Of a stretch of 64,000 bases of DNA, positions 10,511 to 23,887 are shown one piece after another (within the stretch, counting starts at the first letter, position 1; every line of letters begins with the position of its first letter). A model generated the notes under the pieces. It had not been told where the DNA came from. It was given only the letters and a program-made list of their open reading frames with translations, and did not search any database. The position numbers and the translations under genes are program-made. Source of the DNA: Adineta vaga (lineage: Eukaryota > Rotifera); NCBI GenBank assembly GCA_021613535.1, contig CP075494.1:6758001-6822000 (forward strand), in the 5' to 3' direction.

Positions 10511-11956
10511 TTAGAATTTCAATTTGTGTGGTAAAACACCGTTCCAAAGTTGAAAACGGCTCTTAAGATATTGACGAAGAAGTCGTCGGTCAGCATGTGC
10601 TTTGATAGCACTGAGAACCGCGGCATCAGTAGTGCGTTGAGCTTGACGGCGTTCTTCACTAAGTTGTGTTTTCTAGAAACAAAAAGGAAAATATTCGCTA
10701 TTGTTCTTACAAAATTCAACAAAAACCTGCAGGGTACCAGCAATCGTACTGAATATTATTCATTTGTAAGAGGGTGAAAGTTCAAAAAAGCCTTTTTTTG
10801 CATTGATTGAAAGTCGATTTATAGTATTTTAGAGATAAACTCAGTTTTTACAAATAGTATCGACATCTAACAGTCGAATCAATAGATAATTCGTTAGCGC
10901 AAAAACTTTGGAAATTCATATCGATAGAGAAATGAATTATTTCTGTTTTTCGGTAAAAGGAAAAGATTTTTACCTCTTTCTTTGAATCGAAGATATCTTT
11001 TTCGGCATTTTTCTTAGTTGGACGAACACGTTTGAAGAATTTATCATCCAAATTATCGAATTTAGCTGCTGATAAATCGAGTTTAGTGCTTGTTCCGATA
11101 ACATAGATTTGATTGACACGACGTAATGGTACACCATTTAGTTTATGTGGACCTAAATAAGTTTCAAATGAAAAAAAACAAATTCCTTATCATAATCAGA
11201 TATTTACCAGTAACCAATAAGAGTCCAGATGATAAATGTTTAACAACTACAGCGCGCTAGAAAGCAAATACATTTACATTCTAGAAGAAATGATAAATAA
11301 TTTCTTACTTTTCCGGCATGTTTACCAGCGACAAGAATAACAACACTACCGGGTGCAAGTGTTGATCGAAAATGACGTGGATGATCACTAAATTTCTTAC
11401 GTTTAGCAGAAAATTTCTTTGGTCGTTCTTCTGTTGGATAATAACGAGGCTAGAATAAGTCGAGAGAAAAAGACAAGCAAGCAATCATTAATTGAAAAGA
11501 GACAGAACTTTTTTAGTAACATACAAATCGTTTTGCTCGTACAAGACGTTCTTTGCCATTACGTTCACCACCAATGGTTTTCTTGGTCAATGCTGGTTTG
11601 CGTTGTTTCTTTTGAATGCTACCAGCAGTTTTCTTGGTCTTATCTCCTTGTAATTTAGCTTGATCACCTTTCCATTTATTGATACGATATAATGCACGTC
11701 GATGAAACATTCGACCACGTGAAAAACGCATAAGACCACTAGCATTCAATTCACGATTTGAATGTGCATTAATGGTTTTCTTTCCATTTGCAGTTGTCTT
11801 AGGTTTTTTGACTTTGGAACTAACACCGCGTGTTGAAAGTGAAAGTTGTTGTGTTGGTTTTTTTACAGTAGTAGTTGTAGTTTTAACGACTGTAGTTGTC
11901 GTTTTTGTTGTTGTTTTACCACCTGATGTTGCAGTCTTAGCCGATGGCGTCGACAT
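10511..11956 (-). CDS. RPL6: 60S ribosomal protein L6 (eL6)
   Basis: Five exons on the minus strand (11525-11956, 11309-11449, 11208-11256, 10974-11152, 10511-10672) join in frame to 320 aa. The C-terminus, ending VLPHKLKF, is the eL6 hallmark. PRYYPTEERPKKF and the KOW-like core APGSVVILVAGKHAGKR followed by LLLVTGPHKLNGVPLRRVNQ are diagnostic. The N-terminal ~65 residues are Thr/Lys-rich low-complexity (TTTKTTTTVVKTTTTT), longer than in vertebrates (human eL6 is 288 aa). The start is ATG at 11956; no ATG lies upstream in frame near it. Role: structural protein of the large ribosomal subunit, contacting 28S rRNA. Exon 3 is only 49 nt. The gene should be constitutively expressed. Confidence 0.95.
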
Positions 11957-13770
11957 GATTGAGTTCAAATTCTCTGAAAAAAACTAAAAGATTTCAAGTT
12001 TGATTTTCTAGACGATTTAATTTCAATCAACAAATGAAAGAAAAAAGAAAACAACTAAATATGAATCTGATGATGTTTACATACATACATTTAGGAAGGT
12101 AAAATAATCCTCCAATCAAATGTGGATGTTATTCGAACATGTATCTCAATATAAAAATTAATTCTAAGATTTATTTTTGAAAATTTTCAATGAATTTCTC
12201 TATTTCAATGAATTATTTTATACGATTTATTTCGTAAATAAAATCAACTTGGTTATGATTGGTTGTTAAGTACATATGATGACTCATCAATTTCAATCAA
12301 TCAATCAATCATTTTGTTCCTTTCCTTCGCATTATCAAAATTTTCACGTCGAATCGAATGAAAAAAGAAAATTGAAATAAAAATCTCAAACAAGGACAAA
12401 CATATTGAAATTGAAATCCTATATTCATATCATCATATTGAAAAAGATTCTCATTCATGTGATTGTTATTTTAGAATGAATGGTTATATATGTGACAAGT
12501 AGATGAGTGATGCTCTTCAGTAAGCTGTTGATTATGGCAAAAATTCTATTCATAGATCCGAAAAAGAAAATGTATTGTGCGCAATTCTATCATCACTTTT
12601 CAGACGTGTATTTCTTGTTGATTTCTTTATATAACGACCTAGAAAAACATTGTTTTAGATGGATAAGAAAAAAAAGTTTGCTTATCTAAATTAGGACGAG
12701 TTATCATTCTTGATTTCTTCCTTTTCCTTTTTCTTGACAGATGTATTATTTCTAAACGAAGTTCAGATTATTTATTTGTTTGTTTGTTTGTTTGTCTATC
12801 TATTATACAATTCAATGCTTCTTGATCAAGTTAAGTAAACAGTTTGATTAGCTACATAATGTATTATACTCTTGATGTTGTTAATGTCGAAAACAAATTT
12901 CTTGCGAAAGTTTTCTTCATCTTGATTTGTACGACTCAAGAGAATATCTCTCTAATAGTTTCAATGGCCTTGCTATGTTAGATAGAAGTAGAAGACAGAT
13001 CGTGTGCATCTAACTTATACTTCGAGGCCATGAATGACGTCAGCAACAGTAGTAGGAGTCATATTTGTGGAAATCTTTTTTTCTTCTTCTTCTTCTTGCC
13101 GTTCGATAATACCATCGTCGCCTAATAATCATTACGGATATATGCGTGAGATCAACATGACATGTCGATTAAAGTAAGACTAAGACAAGTAGAATTTCGA
13201 GGAGATACTATCAGCTAAACACAGCATGATATATAATCATACTAGAGTGTATATGTGCATGTATAACTGCTTTTATTCAGATGCAAATCTAAGAGAAAAG
13301 AGGTGATCGTAGTAGGACGGCAACAAACGACTTGTGTTGTCCATAATTGCTGTACGCACAGAGGAACACTACTGTGCCATTTGTTCGTTTCTCATTTTGT
13401 AAGCGGACTCTCTCTGATAACGCGAATACAAGTAGTCGTTACGAGACAATGACGAGTTGTCGGGTTATATGCATCGAAGTAAGGAGAGATAGAGAAAGAG
13501 AGCACAATTCCTTCTCCTTCCTTCCAACTTGTTACTCTTCTTTCCTCTTTTGCATCAATAATAGTTGTTCGCATACTGTACGAAGCTTTTTTTGTTTCGG
13601 GATGTAAGTATTCAATAGAGAAACGTGAGAAAAAGAACATAACGATCCAATTGATTACTCGTTTTCTTTTTTGTTTTGCTTTTTTGTTTGTTCGATATCG
13701 CCGATATTCTATATTTATCTTTCAAGATTCTTTAATTAATACCAAATTTTTATCTATAAACAATAACAAG
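11957..13770. other. intergenic, probable promoter region of two divergent genes
   Basis: This lies between the eL6 start (-) and the GRAF-like gene (+). It holds short tandem tracts only: TCAA repeats near 12287-12312, TTTG repeats near 12776-12795 and TTC repeats near 13080-13096. Frames on both strands at 13347-13650 overlap each other and show no recognisable protein. Confidence 0.55.
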
Positions 13771-16700
13771 ATGGTACTTAAATTACCAGCACTTGAATTT
13801 ACCGAAGCACTTACAGATTCACCGGAATTTCGCGAAAAATTACGTCAACATGAGAATGAACTTGAGAATACATCGAATGCGATAAAAACTTTAATAAAAA
13901 AACTAAATGAAGTTATGGTGGCAAATAAAAGTAGGTTTTGACTTTTTTATTATTTCTCCATAAATCACAAGGAAACCTTTTCATAGCTCTATCAAAAGCA
14001 TCCAGAAGTGTTGCTGAAACATTGAAAAGTTTTAAATTTTTTGTTGTTGGTAGCAAACAAACAGAAGAAGAACGTGATATAGGTTTGTTATCCATCATAA
14101 AAATCTCGTTAAACTTTATAAATTTGTCTTTCGTCTTTTTTTTTCTTCCATATTAGAATCATCACTTTCATACATGGGTGAAGTATTACATCGGATCGAA
14201 GAAGCACGAGAAGCACTTGTATGTCTTGATCAATAAAAATTCTTTGATATAAATTTTCTTATTTTCTTTTTCGCTTACAAATAGAATGTTTCATCGGAAA
14301 CATATTTGAAAAAATTAGATGAATTTCGTAAGACAACAATTGGAAAGGCAAAAGTTAGTTTATAAAATTGAATCCATTGCTATTGATCGAATGTTTTCGA
14401 TTTTTTAGAATAAAAAAAAAGAATTTGATAAAACCACTCAACGTTATTGTGCAATGATTGAAAATAATGTTAAAATTCCTACCAAACGATCTGATCTATT
14501 TCAAGAAGTAAATAATTCTTTGTTAATTATTTATTTATTCAATTGATATTCATTTCTAGGCAGATGCAAATCTTCAAATGCAAACAAAAAAATTCCGTGA
14601 AGAAACACTTGAATATGTTTTCTTATTACAACAAGTACAAGAAAGAAAGAAATTTGATTTTGTTGAAACAGTAAATCATCTATTTGATGTGATTGATGTC
14701 AATTGTATGAAGCTTCTTTTTTTCTTAGCTTTTGGCATTGATGCTCAATTTTTTGTCATTTTATCATGCTGGTAATGAAAAATGGTTTCAAGTTTTTGAA
14801 GAATTTATGACTTCTCTTTCTCTTTTGTTAAGGACAAGAAATTTATAAAGAATTCGATTATTTTATTCGATTTTTACATCATCGTGTTTTGAAAGTAATG
14901 ATAAAAATTAAATTTTCTATGTTTAAACAATGAACATTTTAGTGTCGTGAAAATTTCGATTGTTTTCAACGTGAAGGTGAAGAACTTAAATGGAAAATGT
15001 TAATGGTTCGATATCAACATTAATAAATTTATTAGACTTTTCTTCTTTCGAAATCTTTAGAAGCCAGAAGAACATTTATTAAAAAATCAAGAATTTGATC
15101 GTGAAGGTTATTTATTTCTCATTGAACGAAGTATGTCGAAATAGAAAAAAAAGCCAATAAATAGATTTCAACGTGTTTGTTTTGTCTTTAGATAAACTTA
15201 TTGGTACAACAGCAACAACGAAACATTATTGTCAATATCGAAAAGATATTGGTCTACTTCGAATGATTAGTTTTACACAGACAAGTAGTAAACAGGTATG
15301 TTCGATCTTGAGAAGAAGAGAAAAAAACCTCGAAATGTCTAATCGCTTTTAGACTAAGTATCTGTACAAATGATAAATCTTACTGAGTTATCAAATGCCC
15401 TAGAGATCGCTCGAATGTATGACCTTCTGCTGTCGAGTTATCGATCTTCTTCTTCTTCATTTTAGTCTTGAGGGTATACACGACGTTTGAGAGATCTAAA
15501 TGATTCGAAATTTATTCATTGAACTATACAGAAAGTTGTTTACTTGTAATTCTAGTTAATTCCATATGATATATTTGTTCGTCATTGTCTCGTACATCCA
15601 GCTGATGAAAAATTAGATAAACGTTTTATGTTTGATTTACATGCAATTGAAAAAGGCGGATCATCGGATAAAATGATCGCGTTTACATTTCAAGCGACGA
15701 CTGAAGAAGATTTTGAAGGATGGGTATCGATTTGTGGTGGACTAATAAATGTTTCTAAACCTCAATTATCATCAAAAACTGAATTACAAAGTAAACTAAA
15801 ATCGAATAGACAAATCAATATGAGTGTGTGTTTTTCTCTCTTGAATAGATGAGTTGGATGATTCGGGTATTGATTTTGTTAAAAAATGTATTCAAGTTAT
15901 TGAACGACGTGGTCTGGATGAACAAGGTCTTTATCGTATTGTTGGCATGCAATCAAAAGTGAATTCTGTTGTTGCTGGTCATTTTGGTAATTTTCTTTCA
16001 ATAGACAAATTTTTAAGAAACTCTTTACCTACTCTATTTTAGAAGCTCATAAAACAGTGGCACAACGATTAGCAACACCTGTAGAAGAAGATATGGAATT
16101 AAAAACAATTTGTTCTGCACTTAAACTTTATTTGCGAACATTAACAGAACCAGTTTTTACATTTAAACTTCATAATCGATTCACTGATGCTGCAAGTAAG
16201 AGAAATATCTTTGATTTTTTGTCTATTATAAATCTTTTTTCTTCTTCTTCTAGTGATCGATGATAAAGCTGATCGTATACGAACACTTCATAGTCTATTA
16301 AAAGAGTTACCAAAACAAAACTATGATCTATTACATACTCTAATGACACATTTGCATAAGTATATAATCTAATCGTTTAGTTCTCTCAGTTGATTATTGT
16401 TTTTGTAGTGTTTCGGAACATAAAGACAAAAATTTGATGACACCAGTTAATTTAGGTGTTTGTTTTGGTCCATCACTACTTCGACCAGAATTTGAAACTG
16501 TTTCATCTATTTATGATATTAAATTTCGTAATGCTATTGTCGAATTACTTATTGAACATTATGATAAAATGTTTCAAGCAACTCTCGAACAACAAGATAT
16601 TGATGATATGGTTGGTTCAAGCGAAAATGAGCAATCTGCTGTTGTGAATTTAAGTAGTTCATTATCATCATTAGCTGTAATTATCAACTCTTTTTTCTTT

Positions 16701-17617
16701 CATAAGTATATAATTCCATTCCATTGATTCTTGTTTAGTCAATAACAAGACGTGCACCACCTCCAACAAGTGAAATGATTGAAACAACTGCTGATGCAAG
16801 AAGACGTGGTCTATACAATCCAGATTATTATATAGCGGAAACGAATAAACATCTTATTCCACCGACGTCTGAAGAAAATACAAGGAAGGAATGTAAATAA
16901 AAAAACAATTAATTGATTTGTTTTGAACTGTTTTGTTCTTGTAGCCAGTTCAAGTAGTAGTTTGGAATCTTTGAGTAATATCTCATCAGGAAACACTCAA
17001 TCATTACATAGTAAGATTTTGAAGAAACGAATGCTTTATTTCTATGTATTCAATCAGGTTCCAACCCATTCAGTGGAATCGGTAGTCATTTACGCTCAAT
17101 TTCTTCATTTTCTTTTACAAAACAATTATCATTACCTGAAAGTCAAAGTCGCCTATCAACGAGTCTATCCGCATCATCAAATATTGAACCTATAAGTCCT
17201 TCAACTTCTTCAATACGATCAACTCCAGTAACACATATAACATCGAAATTGTTTGTATATCATTGATTATTTGCTTGAAAATCGTTGACGATTTGTCTTT
17301 TGTTTATCTGTAGACAAGTACGTGCGATAACATTGTATCCATGTCTAGCTGATAATGATTCAGAATTGTCATTTAATGCAAATGAAATTGTTACTGATAG
17401 TAAGTTGTTGAAAATATATGTGAATTTATTTCCTATCAATTATGATTTTACTTTAGTTCGAACATCTCGTGAACCTGGATGGGTAGGTTTTGTTTTGTTT
17501 TGTTATTGAAAATATTTTTAAACCAAAACTTTGTTATTCATTTAGCTAATTGGTACAATCAATGGTAAAACGGGTTTAATACCTGAAAATTACATTAGTT
17601 ATACTAGTGGTGTATGA
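13771..17617 (+). CDS. ARHGAP26: GRAF-family Rho GTPase-activating protein (BAR-PH-RhoGAP-SH3)
   Basis: Twenty-two exons join in frame to 827 aa: 13771-13930, 13972-14082, 14157-14218, 14285-14353, 14409-14507, 14560-14670, 14729-14771, 14833-14894, 14943-15005, 15061-15130, 15192-15295, 15556-15823, 15849-15986, 16043-16195, 16254-16359, 16409-16676, 16739-16892, 16945-17010, 17058-17250, 17314-17399, 17457-17482, 17546-17617. The N-terminus MVLKLPALEFTEALTDSPEF and LEYVFLLQQVQERKKFDFVE mark the GRAF/oligophrenin BAR domain (~1-260). A PH domain follows (~265-390), then RhoGAP (~408-590). The arginine finger is in EQGLYRIVG (Arg437) and the second core motif is NLMTPVNLGVCFGPSLLRPE. A Ser-rich linker leads to a C-terminal SH3 (ALYPC homologue TLYPCLADNDSELSFNANE, GKTGLIPENYI). 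The SH3 favours GRAF (ARHGAP10/26/42) over oligophrenin. Role: curves membranes and switches off Rho/Cdc42 in endocytosis and actin control. The symbol denotes the family; vertebrate paralogues cannot be separated. Confidence 0.93.
15296..15555 (+). other. long intron of the GRAF-like gene
   Basis: At 260 nt this is by far the longest of the gene's 21 introns (most are 41-65 nt). It interrupts the PH-domain coding region. I find no conserved exon in it. Confidence 0.6.
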
Positions 17618-17771
17618 AAAAACATCAACTGATGTTGTTTTCTTGTTGTGATAGTATTTTTACATCTCTGACTCATCGATATTGTCATTTGACTCTAATC
17701 GATTCTCATCATCATCATACTTGACTAATCTCGTTTGAATGAAAAAAAAACTATTTATTTTGTTTTGAGTG

Positions 17772-17777
17772 AATAAA
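17772..17777 (+). terminator. polyadenylation signal of the GRAF-like gene
   Basis: AATAAA occurs 154 nt after the TGA stop at 17615-17617, followed by T-rich sequence. Confidence 0.4.
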
Positions 17778-18352
17778 ACTTAATCATATTTTATTTTCTT
17801 TTGTATATTGATTTATTAATTATTCAATATATGGTGTGCGTGACGTTTTCTTTTATTCTCGATGATGCTCTTTTTATTTTTTCTTAATATTAAAAAAAAA
17901 CAAATTTAATATTTTATCTAATCATATTTGTTCCCTTCTACAAACAAATATTTTCCAATTTCGTTCGGTGTTAAATGATCGATGATAATTATTTCCTTGG
18001 TTTTTATTAATTAAATACGCAATGAATATTTCACTTTTCTTTTTTCAAGGTCTTATTATTCGTGATCAAAATTTATCCTTCGATCAGCAAGTTGACACCT
18101 AAAAATTATTCATACAATGTTCGAATAATTATGATAAACAAATTCGAGAAATGAAATGCGAAGACCTACTGGTGAAAAGAGAGAAAACATGCCGTGCTTA
18201 TCTCACCTGTAATCAATCAATTAGTTAAACTGAAAAATATTCGTCATTCGAACGATGATAAATATGAATTTTTCGAAAAAATATTCAAAAAAAGCAAAAA
18301 TAGAAGCAGTACAAATGAGCAACAAAAGAAAATTTTTTTCTTTCTCTTTTTC
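17778..18352. other. intergenic between convergent genes
   Basis: This is AT-rich spacer between the GRAF-like gene (+) and the kinase (-). I see no coding content. Confidence 0.5.
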
Positions 18353-19316
18353 TTAGCTACGGTTACCGCTTACGAAGGGATGATTGTAAATTTCCTCGGC
18401 AGTCGGTCGACGACGTGGATTGGAACGTAAACAACGTTTTAATATATCACGTAATTGTTTATCAGGATGTTGAGGTATTGTTATATCTCGACGTAATTTA
18501 CCTAAGAAGTTCAATTTAGCTTCGTTACTACGTAGAGATTGTAATGGACGATAACCAAATGCCATTTCAAAAAGAATCACACCGAGTGCCCAAATATCAG
18601 CTTTATAACCACATTTTGACTTGGAACTTAGACCAACACGAGAATTGACCATTTCTGGAGAGACATAATCTAGTTTTTCGAAGAAAAAAGAGAGAAAGAG
18701 AGAGAAGATTTTGAACCTTTACAAACTATGTTATCAATAAATTAAATCTACCTGGTGTTCCGGCAGCTGTTTTCAAACGACTAGTAGCATTTGGTGGCAA
18801 GCGAAAACTAATACCCATATCAATTAATCTCAAGACTGATCCGTCACGGCCAATTTGAATAAAATTTTCTGGTTTGACATCTCCATGTACAATACCAAGT
18901 TGATGCATGTAGTAAATCGATTCGACCATTTGTGCCCAAAACCGATGTACAAGTGTTCCAGATATTGGTTTACCGCTAAGAACATGTTCAATAAGTGTAT
19001 CACGTAATGTTTCACCACGTTCCATTACAATAATACCTTGACGATCATTGTGATCATGATTTAAAACTCGAATTACATAGGGATTCAATGGTTGTAAATA
19101 TAAGAGCATTTGAAGTTCTTTCCAATAAGATTGCCGTCGTGATTCAGTATCTGCTTTAACTGAATATGATCCATGAAGAAAATTAATAATCTTTATAGCT
19201 ACCGGTCGGCCAGTACGAAGATCACGACCACCATATACAAGACTATGAAGACCATGACCAATTTGATCTTCCATCCGATAAGGAGTACCACGAACGGATA
19301 TACGTCGACCTGCCAT
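18353..19316 (-). CDS. MPS1/TTK-like protein kinase, kinase domain only
   Basis: Two exons, 18752-19316 and 18353-18669, encode 293 aa, essentially one kinase domain. Visible motifs: glycine loop IGHGLHSLVYGG, VAIK lysine, catalytic loop HGDVKPENF (HGD instead of HRD), metal-binding LIDMG instead of DFG, PDYVSPEM in place of APE, and DIWALGVILFEMAFG. The helix after it (PDKQLRDILKRCLRSNPRRRPTAEEIYNHPF) closely follows MPS1/TTK, where the loop reads HSDLKPAN. Mps1 is the spindle-checkpoint kinase. Here the TPR N-terminus and targeting region are missing, so the product may be a lineage-specific offshoot. The Lys, Asp and Asn catalytic residues are present, so activity is plausible. It would lack the RD-type arginine, as Mps1 does. 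The first exon's ATG at 19316 has an AG acceptor-like site a few nucleotides upstream. Confidence 0.8.
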
Positions 19317-20087
19317 TAAGTAAAACTAGTTCTTTGAAATTCCTATTTGCTTGTTATGTTGATACAAAACATGGCTATTAATGTAGACGTATACACGTTT
19401 AGAGCAAGTGAGTGTAGGAAAAAGAAAATGTATATGAAACCTTCAGGTCGCAAGGTTGCTTATACATCAACGAATGTAAAGGAAGGTTGAAAAAATGAGA
19501 CGTTGTCAGAATGAGCGCAACTATCCATATCATTCCTTAACGTTTCGTTTTTTTTTCACTGATTTTTCTCTCATTCTCTCGTTTTTTTTCATCCTGTCAC
19601 ATCAATCAAGCATATCAAGGTTAATTTAATATTCTTTTTAACATCATTTTCTCTTTTGTTTAGGATAAATTTGCAAATCATTATTTGAAAATTAAACAAA
19701 ATAATACTGAAATTATTCAAATTACCGAATGATTGTCTTTTAGTTTTCAAGGCTATTTTATTATTCGATATATCATATTATTTATCATAACACATCGATT
19801 TTTCATAGACATATTCAAGTTCATATTTATATCTAATAGACATCGATATATATCTTTCGTAAATGCGACTATGATGTAAATGGGATGGTTTTTAAGAATC
19901 AAATCATAAATATATTTTTTATATAATCGATTGATCGAGGTCAGTTGATTAGGCATTAAACCACTATAATTAGTAGTAACTCGATAAACTACTTCATTTA
20001 TTTATTTCTTCTTCTTTTTCTTCAATCCATAGAAAAACGACAAGACAATCTTTTGGAAAATATATATACACAATCAATAAAGAGTAG
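19317..20087. other. intergenic, no gene seen
   Basis: This AT-rich spacer lies upstream of the kinase and downstream of the EGF-like protein gene, both on minus. The only open frame on either strand (19753-19956) is rich in Ile/Asn/Tyr and looks non-coding. Confidence 0.55.
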
Positions 20088-21084
20088 TTAACTCATCATA
20101 TCGCCACGTTTGGGTTTATCATTGACTAGAGAAACAAAGAGATATTCAAAGGATTATATAAGATTTTATCTACCTTTCGATAAATCACAGTATTCACCAT
20201 AGATATCTTCAGGACACATACATTGACCTGTTATTGGATGACAAACACCGAGTCCACAAGGTTTACAGATATTTTTACAATTAAGACCCCAACGATCTGG
20301 TGGACACATTGAATATGAAAATGATGACTCGTCAATTCTTTTTGTACTCGATAGAGTTGTTGGTTGCGTTAATATCCTCAGAAGAGTCGGAGATATAGTT
20401 GATGTATTCCTCATATCATAGTGATTATTCACAGTTGTAGTAATAACAACCGGACGAAGTAATTTATATAAAAGAAATATTCCAATACCAATAATAAATA
20501 ATAGAAGAAATGATATTAAACCTGCATATAATGCTAATCGTTTATTTTCAAGATAGAATAGTATTGGTGAAGTACTACTATGAGGTGATGATGTTGATGA
20601 ACAATATTTTTCGTCATCATCATTTAATTTTTCATCCTTGATATCATCAACCAGACTTCTATTACCTTGAGGCAAGTTGATTAAACTTTGTTTTACATTA
20701 TACTAAAACAAAAAACAAATAGAAAAGAAAAAGAAAAACATATATATGTATACACACACGCTATTCATGTTTTTTTTGTCATATCACGACTAGACTTACA
20801 CTTTCAAAACATTCAATTGGATTATCATATGTATGTGAATACGTATTATCATAATGTTCATTACTATTAATACAAGATGATGATGTAGCTGATCCAACAT
20901 CTCCAGCTAGTTTTGTTTCGTATAGGAGAAAATCACATACATTAACAGATGGCATTGGCAATGATCTTAATGATGGACGAAAGAATTGATTTGTTGTTGA
21001 AGAATACATTGTACGAACATAAGTTCGATTGTTATAAGTTGTGTGATGATGATGATCAGATGTGGTCATTTTATATGTAGTCAT
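20088..21084 (-). CDS. type II membrane protein with an EGF-like module
   Basis: Three exons (20800-21084, 20174-20702, 20088-20125) give 283 aa. There is no signal peptide. About 155 polar residues (His-, Ser- and Tyr-rich) lead to one strong transmembrane segment (LYAGLISFLLLFIIGIGIFL, ~residues 148-167). A Thr/Ser-rich stalk follows, then a cysteine module: CPPDRWGLNCKNICKPCG and GVCHPITGQCMCPEDIYGEYC, an EGF-like/laminin-EGF pattern with eight to nine cysteines. The final 38-nt exon replaces the short read-through tail with VNDKPKRGDMMS. N-terminus in, EGF out is the teneurin-like orientation, but no teneurin beta-propeller or YD repeats exist, and the length is far too short. Function unknown; probably a cell-surface adhesion or signalling protein. 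Confidence 0.72.
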
Positions 21085-23887
21085 GAAAGTGTGTTACGAG
21101 AACATGAAGAAAATATCTTAAAGCTGTAAAAAATAAAGTAACTTCTGACTTTAAGACGATCTTGTCTTCTTTCAAATGAGTTGTATGATGTAGTTTTTTC
21201 GTAAATGTCAGAGAAACAAAATTGTATACGTGATGACGCCGCCTACTGAAGGCAAAAAGAGAGAGAGAGAGAAGAGAATCACATTTTTTCTCGCTCTCTC
21301 TCTCTCTCCCTTTCTGTCGGTCTCTTCTTCGTTCCTATTACATATGCAATTCAAAAGCAATTCGTTATTTGTTGATTTGTTGATGGAAAGAAAACAACAT
21401 CTTAGAAGAAGGTCTATGCTTCTATTTTGTCTCGATTTGCGAAATTGAATGAATACTTGACTTAACTGAAACCTAGAATGCTCACTTTAAAATTGTCAAG
21501 TGTTAATAAAGAATTGCGCGGATATATATATATATTGAAGTGAAACCTTATGATATCGAAAGTAAAGAAGGCGGGACTAAGATTTATAGGTATACAAAAG
21601 GTAGAAGTCGGATTAAAAATTTTCTCCTCTATATAAGGCTTCGAATGAAAGATTTATTCAAGGAGAAATTGTAACATAAAATACATAAACTAATCGATAG
21701 CTGCATTTTGTTAATTTGAAATATATTGTCATTTTGCACGCGTTCAATATACGAGTATAGATTACATATCGATAGCAATAATAATGTTAACGACGCGACT
21801 AAGAGTTCAAATTTTTCTTTTATTTGACAATACTTAATGATAACGAAAAAAAACCGAATCATTTTCTTTCCTCATAGACTTCCTCCTTCTAAATATCAAC
21901 ATGAAAGGAAAAGAGAGAACATGATGTCTTCTGTAAAAAGAAAACTTCTAGTATATACACACATACCTTGAACTTGTATACAACTGTATATGTGTGTGTG
22001 TATATGTGCAGAATAGCTTTATATCGACTTGTCATTTGTGTACATATATATTTTTTTAAATATGCTTATGAGTTACATTGTAAACCTTTTCACAAATGAG
22101 CTTTTTCTTTCTCCTCCTTCTCTTTAACGACAATAACATAAATAAATGTCCAATCTCCCACTCAATCATACATACTGTAATGATAATCTAAAATTAAACG
22201 TGAACAAACGCCTTCAACTGTATATGTATATATACATCATATATATATACACATCCAGATACTCTTTTCTTCGAACGCATATGCTCATATATCGTGATAT
22301 GTTGATACTATACAATATAGTAACATGGTTCGATGAAATAAGTATAAGACTAAAAGAAAAGAAAGGAGAAAGCCATTTACACTTGCTATTCATATAAATA
22401 AACAATCGAAGTTAATTATTTCAACGTTTACATAGGAAACAGTTATGGTTAAATAATATACAAGATGTAATTATATTTCATCATCTTTTTGTGATTTAGT
22501 CATTGATAAGAGAAGAAAAACACATCGAAGATGGAACTTTTCTTTAGAGATATTCTAGTTTATTCATTGAGAGGATTCAATGTTATTGTATTTGTCTGTA
22601 TGGTTTCGTATGTGGTCATACTGTCTACTTCATTAAATAAATAATCAGATAAGCAAAATTGCGACATTTTGCTTGTTATTGTATTTGAAAGTCAATAAAG
22701 TTCTATTCACTGTATTATTGTCTAATGTACATATACAATTGTTTACTTTTTCCTTCATTGATAATGAATGACATAATCCTTGAACTTTCGTATAATATCA
22801 ATTAGAAGTGAGATAATTGAATCTGAGTGTAGCATGAGAATAAAACGAAAAGAATCGAATATGGATGAATTAGCAAAATTTATTGTATCGTTATCAATCC
22901 GACCTTTTGATATTTTTTTAAAACGAAACTTTCACTATCATGTGTAAAAAATCACGTATCTATCTCACACTAATTCCGAGATATTAGACAGATTATGTTG
23001 AAAAAAATCGATTTTGATTACTATCTATAAGAAGATAATTTTATAGAAGCATGTCTGTTATTCTTACATGTAATATTACAACTGACAGATTGTATACATC
23101 GAATATAAAATGGATTGATTCTTTCGTGACATGCCGTGTAAAAGTCAATGTCTCTAGATTTAACTGGGATCGACTTTGATGTAGAACAGCATGTCGAAAA
23201 ATGATCGGAAAGATGTTAAAGTCATTCGATAAGAAATAAGAATGATGTGAGTTTTTGTTTCGTATATGTATTATGAATTGAATTTCAAATATAAAGTTAT
23301 GATATCAAATGTCATACGGGATTACATGGCCTTATATCTATATTCAAAATTGATTCATAATATATTGGTTGACTTTTATCTTTCAGAAGTTAATAAACAG
23401 CATGGAAATTAGTGCGATATTATGTCCTAAAGGTTAACAAAATTCTTCGAAAAAGAATTCATTATTACAGATTAAACTATGTAAAATATACTTTTCTATA
23501 TTAAATAGAATATTCTTCGAATAGTTTGAAGTTTTACACATTATGTTGGTTGCAATGTAATAGATAGATTGATTTTCAATCCTACACCACTGTGTATTAT
23601 CGTATTGTTCGGTTAGATGTCGTATGTGATCGATAAGAAATCATAAGAATTGAATTAATCGCTACATTCAATGTCAATAACAAGTAAAACTCTAGCGACA
23701 ATTGTTCAATTAGTCCAACGATATTTGAAAGAGAAAAAAAAATCATCATCGAGTCGAGCGAGATATATATATATTATTATTATTCTCACCTTAGTCGTTC
23801 TGATTGTTGACCTTAACTATTCAATTGGAAAGAAAGAACATTAATCGTATTAATTCGTATTGTTGAACGTTTTTAGATAAAGATTCA
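21085..23887. other. 2.8-kb intergenic stretch without a clear gene
   Basis: This is AT-rich with TA/TG-rich tracts (21960-22060, 22215-22250) and a GA/TC microsatellite near 21258-21310. One small ORF on +, 23671-23844 (57 codons), encodes a basic N-terminus, a Lys/Ser run and an Ile/Leu/Val transmembrane-like stretch (IIIILTLVVLIVDL), 43 nt before the DNAJC22 start. It could be an upstream ORF; see findings. Confidence 0.5.

Noticed and set aside
13347-13650. Frames on both strands at 13347-13640
   Set aside because: They overlap on opposite strands, show no family resemblance and lie in the probable promoter region of the GRAF-like gene.
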